NCBI GenBank assembly: GCA_904066235.2
Contig: CAJFCV020000006.1
Span: forward strand, 3,410,001-3,474,000
Direction of reading: 5' to 3'
Origin: Bursaphelenchus xylophilus
Taxonomy: Eukaryota; Nematoda; Chromadorea; Rhabditida; Aphelenchoididae
DNA: 64,000 nucleotides
The notes beneath the pieces are model-generated. The model was not told the origin of the DNA. It did no database searches and was given only the letters and a program-made list of their open reading frames with translations. Made by a program: the position numbers and the translations under genes. Below are positions 55,201 to 64,000 of this stretch, piece after piece; the first letter of the stretch is position 1, and each line of letters begins with the position of its first letter.

Positions 55201-58200
55201 TTTTTAGCTTTTGCTATGCAAGGGAAACCGAGAAATCAGCGATCGATTTCTGAGAGGCAAAGATGGCTGATTACCGAAAATTCGGAAATTAGAAGAGATT
55301 TTTTGATCTTTATGAGTGTTTCGCAAAAAAAAAAATAAATTTTTTGAATACCAGTTGGCTTCAAAATCTGAATGTATCGACAAAAATCGGGATTTTTTGC
55401 CATTTCTGGACCAAAAACCTCAGTGTTCTCTGCAAGCAGTTTTTTGATCCTCCAAAACTCTCAAAAAAAAATTTTTTGCTCTGCAAGAAATCTTTTTTCT
55501 AACGTCATTTTTTTACAATAAAAATTTTCTGAGCACAATTTTACAATTCTAACCTTTTGCCCAATAAAGATTGCCCTCTGGCAAAACAACCTATTCAATT
55601 ATTTTTGACCAACGCTGTAAAACGCAAATCCGTCACCTTTTCTTTCGCCCACAAAATGTGGTGGGAAAAGCGAACGGACATTCGAAGAAAGTAATAGGTT
55701 ATGTACATAAATTTTGGATTGCATCGAGCAAGTTTTCGCGGTAAACAAAGCGGGTGTCGGCTAATCGCCTCAGAGCAGGAATGGCTGTTTAGAATGAAAA
55801 TCATTGTTCGAAAAAAAAATTTTTATGATTTTAAGGAGAATGTAATTTTTTTAAATCGCGCTGTGCAGAATTTTCTTTAAAAACGCAATATTTCTGTATA
55901 ACGCGGTTTGACAAATTTTTTAAAATTAACAAGAAATTTTTTTCAAAACGGATTTTTTGAGATCGAATTTTTCTGAAAATTCAATATAACGCGACCCAAA
56001 AATTTTTATATTCTGCATAACGCGATTTCCAAATTTTTCAGCTCAAAAGAAGCTTTGCTTTTAAAATTTTTTTTACAAAATTTGTGCGACCCCAAAAATA
56101 CAAATAAAATCCGAAAACAGCGAAATTAATCGGTTATCACCGGACAAATATGGAAATTTATGTACACAAGCACGCATATAGCCATAAAAAGAGGCCATAA
56201 AATGCTGGTGCGTTGATAACAGGACCTTATTCGCTCCTTTATTTGCCAAATTTGGGTTGTAATTATCGGTTGGAAAACAGGTAGTTAAATGGATGGTCAC
56301 TGGCGGAGTTGGAGACGGGGTAAACAAATAAATAGGGGGAGAAAAGTTTCTAGATACAGTGAAATCTCTGTACAAGGCAATCAAACAGCGTTGCCTATCT
56401 ATAACGGACAATTTACGAGGTCGAAAAATTCAATTTGTTACCAAAATAAACTTCTGCATAAAGAAGATCGCTTATAACCAATCTTTTGGTCCCTTGGAAG
56501 TCGTTGTACAGAGCTTTAACTGTAGCCAAATTGTTGAAAAATGTATAATAACAAACAAACTTTTTCACAGCTCTTCCAGGCCTTTTATTTAGCTCAATCT
56601 CTTACTCTACCCCCACCCGTTACCACTTTACTATATATTTCTTTGAAATCCCCATTCGCATGCCACCACTTTTTACTGCCTTTTCGTACACTCGACCCCA
56701 GTATTATCCACTTATCGTAAATCCGAAAATAACTCGGCAATTCAATGCCAAGCCAGCAATCTTTTCGTCCCCAAAAATAACCTGCGTCCAGGAATGAATG
56801 GGAGTCATAAAGGATGCCAAAAGAGTCATAAAAGTCACTTCCGAAACTTCCAAAAAGAGGAAGATCGCCTATTCATGATCCAGATTTTATTCTTTCCTGG
56901 GATTTATTGTTGGAATGCCCGAGAACGGAGAGGGGGGAGATAAATCATATATGGATATTAGATGGGGGAGAAAATGAAGGGCTAAGAAGAGGTTTTTTAG
57001 AGGAAAAATGATGAATAAGGTGCTAATTATGGCCTTGGACAAGGAAATAAGGACGATGCAGCTCTATAAAGAAGAAATAAAGAGGCATTAAAGTTTTAGA
57101 AACAGTTAAAAATAAATAAAGAAAATGCAAAAGAGTGACTTTTAGCACCTCTGACATTGTTCATTATAGACGGGGTTTTGCTATACTAGAGTTTTTTTTA
57201 TAAAGTCTCTGATCCATTTTTGAAAACTCCGCTTGCCAAAAAAATCCCCTATAAACCATCAGGCCCACCCTTGACTTACAACAAGAATCCATTAAACCCC
57301 GGAAAATACGGGGTACCCTTCTTTGTAAGGCCGCGCTAATCCGTTCCATCCCGTCTTATATATCTTTTTTCTTTTGTCCTAATCCGCTTCCGAAGCGTGT
57401 CTTTAATAATAAAAATAATAAAATATGGACAAGACGGGTTGAACTTGAAAAGGATACATAACTCATAACCAAGTAATAATAAAATAATTTTCAGAATAAT
57501 CAAGTTTTAGACAAAAAAGAAAAGAAAAAAAAAAAAATTTTAGCTTTTGAAAAAAATTGCAAAAATTTTTAGTGTAACATACGGAGATAACATACGGTTT
57601 TTCCCCACTGTTTTTCTCATTATGTATACAAAAATTGCGCGCCAGATTTCGGACCTCTTTACATACATTACCCCCTCCTTTCCGACTTTTGTATGCCCTT
57701 CTTTTACGATCCCGACATGCGCATGTTTAATGAAAATTGGTGGTGACAGAGTCCCGAAAAAAGTCCGCCCATTTTTTGGGATTGGATAAATATGGTAGGA
57801 GAAAAATGGAGACAACGTAAAAAAGTGAAAAAAGGTGATAAAAAGATTTAATTCAAGTATACGATAGATCTTGTCTTTCAGATTTTTTCATAATTCTGCA
57901 TAGTTACTTTGCAGATCACATATTCATTCCTGAAAATTTTTATTTTTGTCTTTCTCCCCCCGTGGCGAGGATATAAAGCAATCTTTTTCCGAGAGAACAC
58001 ACAAAATGAGGAGCTGCGGTCAGCCGAAGAGACAAGTTTTTGCCGATAATTTTGCAAAACTGATTTCAAAAAAGCTTTTCTAGAAGATGAAAAATTGGTT
58101 CTTAAACCCTAAAACAAAAAAAAAATCGAGCATTTTTTTCGAATTTTCGACGAAAAATCTACAAAAAAAAATTTACGCAACAAGACTTCTTCAACGTATT

Positions 58201-59370
58201 TTTTAAAATAAAACCTCAAAGGATTTACAGCGGAGCTGCAAAATTTTGATTACAGCCTTCTCATATCTCTTAAAAATCCAAAGTAAAATCGCATCTGGCA
58301 CCAAACACCTTCCTTTTCTTGCATCTGGACCAATTTGTCATCCTGAAATTGAGCAAATCTGATATGATTAATTGTAAATTATAACGTTATACGAAATTGA
58401 ATCACGAAAAACAAAAAAAATCATAGTAAAAACAGTGAAAATGAATAATAATTCTCGGAATTTTTGCTGACAAAATTTTTTTTTTTTATTTTTGCACTTT
58501 CAAAAAGTGAATTTAACTCCGAAAAATAGCATTGTAAATCCGAGAAGGGATTAGCAACATATTCAGAGAGGCTTTTCCCGCCCAAAAAAGAGGGAACTGA
58601 CAAGAATAAAGCAAGATTTATTCGTCTGCAAATGTTTTGTCGTCCATTTTTTTGCCCTCTGATAGGATCTGCTTAATCGGATGCGCACAAAAAAATGGAG
58701 GGATAAACCGGGAACATAAGGAAGACCATAAAAGAAACGGCTATATATCATCCTTTTTTTGGCCCTCTTGCAACGTTGCATCGACGTTGAACTTTACCAA
58801 ACCCCTATTAACTTGTTCCACCTGGAACCGTCACATCATAACCCCCACGTTCTCCCGTCATTTTCTCTCTTTCTTCCGACAACCTGACAAAACGGATAAA
58901 GCAATTTGTCAGCAACCGACTAATTCGGATCATCCAGCAAAACGGAAAAGCAATGGAGCGCGCTGAAACCAGTTTGTTAAATAAACGTTTTGCAATTGTT
59001 TATACAATGTGGTAATTACATATTAGTGGGAAGGGGAATTAATGACTTGTCATACAAGGATCTATGGCGTCGAGAGAGATGGATTGGATAAGTTGTGGGC
59101 AAATGAGATATTCAATTTGATTTTTTATAAAAAAATAACAAAAAATTTCCATATGACAAAATTTTAAAAAAATTTAAATTAAAAAAAACTTATTTCTTGA
59201 CCTAAAAATCCCAGCACTTTTCGGAAAAACATGACCTAAACATCTTTTATAAGTCATAGGATGTTCTAGTCTACATTTGCACTGGATTTTTGTCAAAATA
59301 TAAATGCATTTCTGTGCGGCAAGCTCGCCATTTTACAAAAAAAATATTGAAAAATCCCAATAAAGATTTC
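49232..59370. other. 10-kb region with no recognised protein gene
   Basis: Open frames are short, AT-rich and family-less. Very AT-rich sequence is punctuated by GC-richer islands near 49500-49700, 50690-50880, 51600-52000, 52440-52880, 54380-54500, 56080-56300 and 58750-58960. One family-B element lies at 51130-51278. This could be distal regulatory sequence of the receptor gene, or introns of a gene whose exons lack recognisable features. Confidence 0.5.
51130..51278. mobile_element. MITE family B copy
   Basis: Starts CAGTATGTCGGGGAAAAATG and ends TTATTTTCCAGACAGACTG. It is more diverged than the copies in the duplicated block, so it is an older insertion. Confidence 0.75.
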
Positions 59371-59442
59371 TGGAGGTATGGGGAATTGAACCCCAGCCCT
59401 CTCGCATGCTAAGCGAGCGCTCTACCCCTGAGCTATACCCCC
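59371..59442 (-). tRNA. tRNA-Ala (AGC)
   Basis: 72 nt on the minus strand. It folds into the standard cloverleaf: acceptor stem GGGGGTA/TACCTCC with one G-U pair, D-arm TAGCTCAGGGGTAGAGC, anticodon stem-loop CTCGCTTAGCATGCGAG with anticodon AGC, and T-arm GGGGTTCAATTCCCC. Internal A and B boxes look intact, there is no intron, and a T-run follows downstream on the minus strand (upstream on +). The encoded discriminator is A. Confidence 0.97.
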
Positions 59443-60710
59443 ACGACCTCAAAAGTTTTTTAATTGTCAATAAATTCGATAAAAAAGACTAGTGAAAATG
59501 CGTGTATGGACGACATTCAGGATCCGCAAGGGCTTAATCAGAGGCAACGATATCATACCAAGTCATGTTGAAAAATGTAAATTGTAATTGTAACACAGGG
59601 TATAGAAAAAGTAAACCATAAAACCGACTCTGATGAGACTCCCGTGTTTCGAATGTCCAGAAAAATACCTGTATGCCGAAGTAAAAGTGATAGCACTAAG
59701 AAAATCGACAAACAATATCGCAAACAAAACTTAATGACATATGTCATTTAGTCCGACCTTTCACATCCATCAAGCGGATTGGATTTCGCCCACCGAACGG
59801 CTTGTATTTCGCTTGATCCGGGATAATCTTTGCCCATTTCGAGGAGCGGAATTGCATAATAAATTTGGGCGAATGGCCGAAAACGAAAGTTGGGATAAGA
59901 ACAAAAATTTTGGCGGAGGAAATAAGAGTGCGATTTTTTCCGTAACCGGGTTTAAGTCCATCAAAAAATGACAGATCTCCTCTGACGGACAATCAAAAAA
60001 TCTCTTTTTTCGAAAATTCCTGAGCTGTTGCGCAAATAGCCGGGTCAACAGAGGGAAATGTATGGGGCGAGTTAGAGGGAATAACGTCAGAGAATTATGG
60101 GGAAAAGGGATGTTGTGAGGGTTAAAGCGTGTGGATATAAACCCATTTTTCAGCGAATTTTCTCACGGAAAATCTACTGATTTTTATGCTGGAACGATAA
60201 ACAAGACGTGGAAAATAAAAGGTCAACTTAATTTTTCAACTTGCTGCTAAAAAGTGAGGATTTCTTGCTTTTTTCGCCCTCAAAATCAGATTATGTCCTC
60301 CAAATTTTCCATCCCACAAGCCCCCAAAAATTATCATTTCATCTTGAACGGCCCCAAAACAAACTTTGGTCCCTAAACTCGTCAAGTTCGCACTGCATTT
60401 GACAAGTCCTAAAATGATCCCCGCACCCCGGATCGCCATAAATTTCTCAAGTTTTATGCGAATGCCACACAGCGCCCGCGCCCAGCTGTGACCGCATTTG
60501 GCGGCCATAATGGGCGGCGAACGGTCAATTTGTCAGCGTTCTGGTCGTTCGGGAAAAATGCGAGACTCTGAGTTATAACGGAGGTTGCAATAAAAATGGG
60601 CATTTCTGAACCTGATTTTTTTAAAAAGGTGTGGAAATTTTATGGATGGAAGGGAAATTAGTGGTACTGGTCGGTTCGCAAGGTAGCTGGAGCGATTTTT
60701 TAGACATATA

Positions 60711-61406
60711 CAGGGTGCGGCAATTTTTCGGCCGGATTTTAATTGGCCATAACTTTTTTAGTTTTTGGGCAAATGTTAAAATTCTTTTTGTCTCTGAATC
60801 CATAGACAACCCCATTTTGTTTAATACCAAATATGTTATCCCCGTTCATTAGACTATAGTAAAAATCCAAGGCAAAGAAAAAGCTCTAATTTTAATAGAT
60901 GACAATGGAATTACCCCTACTGCGACTCTCAGATTTTCTTTAAATTTTGCACAGGGGCCGGACATAGTCCACACATCAATTCCTGAAAGTCTCAGCTCGC
61001 ACCCTTCAGGGGCGACCAAGATATTCATCGATTCTTTGCGGTCAGGAGGGCACATGAGTGGTCGCACAGAAAAACTTTTTGGCTATATCCTCGCTAGTTT
61101 TGTGCGGAGATAGCTGATTTTTTGTGGAAACGGTATTCTCGATGACCTGAACAGGCATGAAACTTTTTACGACAAAATTCGTAAAAAAAAGTTTTTTTTT
61201 CTGGCGGTTTTCACACACGCCGAAAAAGCAGAGAAAACGACCGAAACGCCAATAACTATGAACTAGGTCCCTGTATATATAACATATTTGGTATTAAACA
61301 AAATGGGGTTGTCTGAGGATTCAGGGAAAAAAGAATTTTAACATTCGGATAAAAACTAAAAAAGTTATAGGCAATTCAAATCCGGCCGAAAAATTGCCGC
61401 ACCCTG
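60711..61406. mobile_element. Palindromic TA-flanked element, CAGGGTGCGGC ends
   Basis: About 696 bp with terminal inverted repeats of at least about 130 bp (60711-60845 and 61270-61406). It starts CAGGGTGCGGCAATTTTTCG and ends with the complement, flanked by TA on each side. Ends and target fit a mariner-type non-autonomous element. No transposase frame is present. Confidence 0.82.
60902..61075. repeat. Diverged dispersed repeat, copy 1
   Basis: Aligns with 62824-62975 through GCGAC.CTCAGATTTTCTTTAAATTTTGCACA, ATCAATTCCTGAAAGT and GCTCGC. It lies inside the palindromic element 60711-61406. The sequence just after it (about 61077-61200) also resembles 11895-12010. Confidence 0.6.
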
Positions 61407-62823
61407 TACTTTGAGAAAGCTAAAACTGCAACCCCAGCGACTTTGCGAACGGACTAGTAGATGCCCAGACCTGAATGGTAAGTAAATAAACCATAATAAA
61501 TAATACCCCTGCACAACGGAACGCAACGGGTCAAAAAGTATGTTCGTTATGCACAAGGGTTTTTCTACAAAGGACTTTGGCCTACTGTCGACTTCCAAAA
61601 GCTTCATTACAGACAGGTTTACTTGTACGGCAGTCTGTTGTACAGAGATTTGAGTGCAATGATGCATTTTAAAAAGACTGTAAAATCGCTTTCAAAAACG
61701 ATAAAAAGACAGTTCTCAATGTGCGATGCACAGAATTGTTTAAGTTTATATTACGCGCTATATCTAAGCCAATTAACAATTCCCAAAAGGTTCAGTCTTT
61801 ACTTTGCAGGGGCAGTAGAGTTACGAAATACGCAGCGGATTGCATCAACGATTGAACTAAAAATTTCTTCGCGTTTTGCAGGCCACAAACCACCATTCTC
61901 CCAACGAATTTTCACTAGACAATAATGGAAATTGATCCATATTTTATCCACAAAACAGCCCGAATATCCAATTCTACATACTCCAAATCGCATCCCGCTC
62001 AATTCCCAATCACTCAAGACGCTTGTCCGTAATTTGCATACCGCAAAGCCACCGGTTGCGTGAATCTTTTCGGGGAGAAAGCGGCTTTTGACCGGGTCGA
62101 TGGTTCCCCGATCCATCCGGCAGCAGCAGCAGCACTGCACCTGCACTTTTTCTCTTCGGCAAAAAACCAAAGAAAAGACGAGCGCATAAAAAATTTAGAG
62201 GGTAAATTGGCAAGAAAAAAAGAAGTGCAATGTAATGCGATATTGCAATTTTGGGATCGGGAAAATGCGGCTTTGGAGAGAGAAGTAAATTTCACCAAAT
62301 AATAAGAATTTTGCAAGTGGGGAACTTTAACTATTCATGTCAGTTTTGCCTTGCGATAATGTCTGAAAAAAATTGGGACGCCTGCAAAGCACAAAGTAAA
62401 ATTTTAAAACATTAATTTGTATGCTACATAACTCACAAAATCAAAAGAAAACGGCGCGTATTTTACCTGTACATCATCAAAAACAAACAGCTCTGTTCTA
62501 TAGCAAGTGAAGAATGAAAGCCATACAAAAGTTCAAGTCATCTGCAAAACAAGGCGATTTACCAGCGATTAATCTCATTCGCACTATGGTTTATTTACAG
62601 CTGATTCTGCCTGACTCTAGTTAATTCAAAACATTCTGATCAAAACATTCGAAAATTGAGCCACAAAAAACATCTTTGCGGCTCTCTTCGGATTTTGTTT
62701 TTGAGATTTTCTAGGAATTTCCCAGAGCCGGCTGATTGATGACAGCTGCGATTAATTTACATGGCATTGAAAAAAAAGATTTGAATATATTTGAGCGGCA
62801 GTATTTTAGGGAATTAACAGGGC

Positions 62824-62975
62824 AAGTACTCCAAGTGCGACGCTCAGATTTTCTTTAAATTTTGCACACACGTGGGCTATGGACTAAATATCAATTCCTG
62901 AAAGTTTTGGCTCGCGCTTTGCGGGCGCCGCCGAGATATCGAACGATTTTTGTTGCCGAGAGAGCACGCTAAAAG
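62824..62975. repeat. Diverged dispersed repeat, copy 2
   Basis: Second copy of the repeat at 60902-61075, in the same orientation. No termini could be assigned and no coding capacity is seen. Confidence 0.6.
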
Positions 62976-63108
62976 TGGACTAGGAATGTAACTCGTATTT
63001 AAAAGCAGACAGGGCTCTAATATGGCTGAAAAAATTTTTTTTTTGATCTTTAACCCAGAAAAAGCCTAAAAATGGGCTTTCTAAGCGAAAAACAGCCAAA
63101 AAAATATC

Positions 63109-63239
63109 AGTTTGTCGGGGAAATAATGTGGATTTGCCGTTGAAAAATTTCTCGCCTTTTCAGTCGCGCATGAAATCTGCAGCCGCGACTAGAACGATTC
63201 CAAGGCGCGACGAAACCACATTATTTTCCCGACAGACTG
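63109..63239. mobile_element. MITE family B copy, diverged centre
   Basis: 131 bp from CAGTTTGTCGGGGAAATAAT to ATTATTTTCCCGACAGACTG, with an outer ATAT/ATAT pair. The interior (GTCGCGCATGAAATC) differs from the other copies, so it may be a subfamily. Confidence 0.8.
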
Positions 63240-63805
63240 ATATTGATCAAAATTTTTAAGTTGTATGTAAAACATTCTAATAATTTTTAAACCGTATTTT
63301 AAAAATAAAAAGCTTCAAATGCAATGACAAAAAAATTAAATTTACAATTTTCACTCAAAAAATATCTTTCGAAATTATAATTTTTCTGATAGATAACATC
63401 AAAAAAACAAAAGAAAATACAAGAACATTACTCATCCCCGACGATTTCGCCGTCAGCACAAAATTTGACACCGCGACAAAAACAAATTTAGACAACCGAA
63501 AACGCACTCATCGGGCCATTTGTCGCGTTTCATGAGGTTCGACGACCACAAAACTGTCATGTTTTTCGCTGAATGACCACGAAAATAGATAAAATAAATA
63601 GCTGTTGGGAGGGAAACGGGATGTGACAGACTTACCGGCTGGTGCAAGGGACGACTTTTTTTGACTGTTCTGGCCCTGGGGAATTTTTAAAGGGAAATTA
63701 AAGAAATACAGTAAACGGAAGAAATTGTTGAAAAATGCATTGCATAAAATGAAAGATATAATTTTTAAAAATGTTTTGGAATTTTTTGAACTTACAGGGG
63801 AAGTA

Positions 63806-64000
63806 CAGGGTGTTTCAAGAAATTTGGAACAAATGATTTGCTTATATCTTTGTGTTCTTTGCAGCTATCAACGAATTTCTTTTTGCTTCTAAAAATTCAC
63901 AGCGTGCGTTTTAAGAATCTCAAAAAAAATTTTTTTTCGTCGGCGGAGGGCCCATTTCTCGGCGGAGAAAATTAGGGCCTTTTTTAAAAATCACAGCGTA
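63806..64000. mobile_element. Left end of a CAGGGTGTTTC-type element, cut by the window end
   Basis: CAGGGTGTTTCAAGAAATTT directly after TA resembles a mariner-type terminus. The right end lies outside the window. Confidence 0.4.

Larger units (their letters stand above)
59443..64000. other. Trailing region, repeats only
   Basis: No protein gene is recognised. It contains a palindromic TA-flanked element (60711-61406), a diverged repeat pair (about 60902-61075 and 62824-62975), a family-B element (63109-63239) and the start of another CAGGGTG-type element at the window edge. Confidence 0.5.

Noticed and set aside
53173..55253. Several 90-135 codon Lys/Phe/Asn-rich frames between 53.1 and 55.3 kb
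   Set aside because: Composition is that of AT-rich non-coding DNA; there are no domains, splice partners or signal peptides.
60236..60508. 90-codon minus-strand frame in a GC-richer island
   Set aside because: Tempting composition, but no match to a known family and no supporting exons. I treat the island as non-coding.

Overview
This is nuclear DNA of a nematode. It is AT-rich, and its genes are split by short introns (many 38 to 100 bp) with gt(a/g)ag donors and T-rich cag/tag acceptors. Several start codons lie right behind a 3' splice acceptor, as expected for spliced-leader trans-splicing. The gene families (tandem acyl-CoA oxidases, tandem SDR16C-like short-chain dehydrogenases, a discoidin-domain receptor) and the dense TA-flanked Tc1/mariner-type palindromic elements also fit. 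I cannot name the species. Many exons lack an ATG, so exon structures were read from splice signals and reading-frame continuity.

Layout. 1-3.35 kb: no gene seen. 3.35-33 kb: a lipid-metabolism cluster dominated by a tandem duplication of about 14.55 kb (copy 1 3859-18411, 5-nt filler 18412-18416, copy 2 18417-32971). Each copy carries SDR A (+), acyl-CoA oxidase A (+), a long-TIR Tc1/mariner relic, acyl-CoA oxidase B (+) and SDR B (-). The left breakpoint is inside SDR A intron 1, so only copy 1 has SDR A exon 1; the second SDR A is headless and probably dead. The only differences I found between the copies are four single-base homopolymer indels, which exactly explain the lengths (14553 and 14555). 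33.6-37.9 kb: two more SDR paralogues (C and D, both -). 38.4 kb: an orphan receptor-kinase exon copy. 39.2-39.8 kb: a small secreted protein with a 19-residue repeat. 40.2 kb: remnant of another SDR 5' end. 41.3-48.3 kb: a nine-exon discoidin domain receptor (-) whose kinase domain has lost the HRD and DFG aspartates. 48.3-64 kb: no protein gene recognised; it holds a hAT-type GC-rich element, several palindromic elements and one tRNA-Ala(AGC).

How the genes fit together. Both oxidases end in the peroxisomal signal SKL and keep the FAD-site and catalytic-Glu motifs, so they should start peroxisomal beta-oxidation of acyl-CoAs; in nematodes such enzymes also shorten ascaroside pheromone side chains (family knowledge, not shown here). 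The SDRs have an N-terminal hydrophobic anchor like HSD17B11/RDH10-type enzymes of the ER and lipid droplets. SDR B, C and D share a promoter block with a GATAAG site 73-81 bp upstream of the ATG, suggesting common intestinal GATA-factor control. The duplication therefore doubles two oxidases and SDR B together. The receptor gene and the repeat-protein gene look functionally separate.
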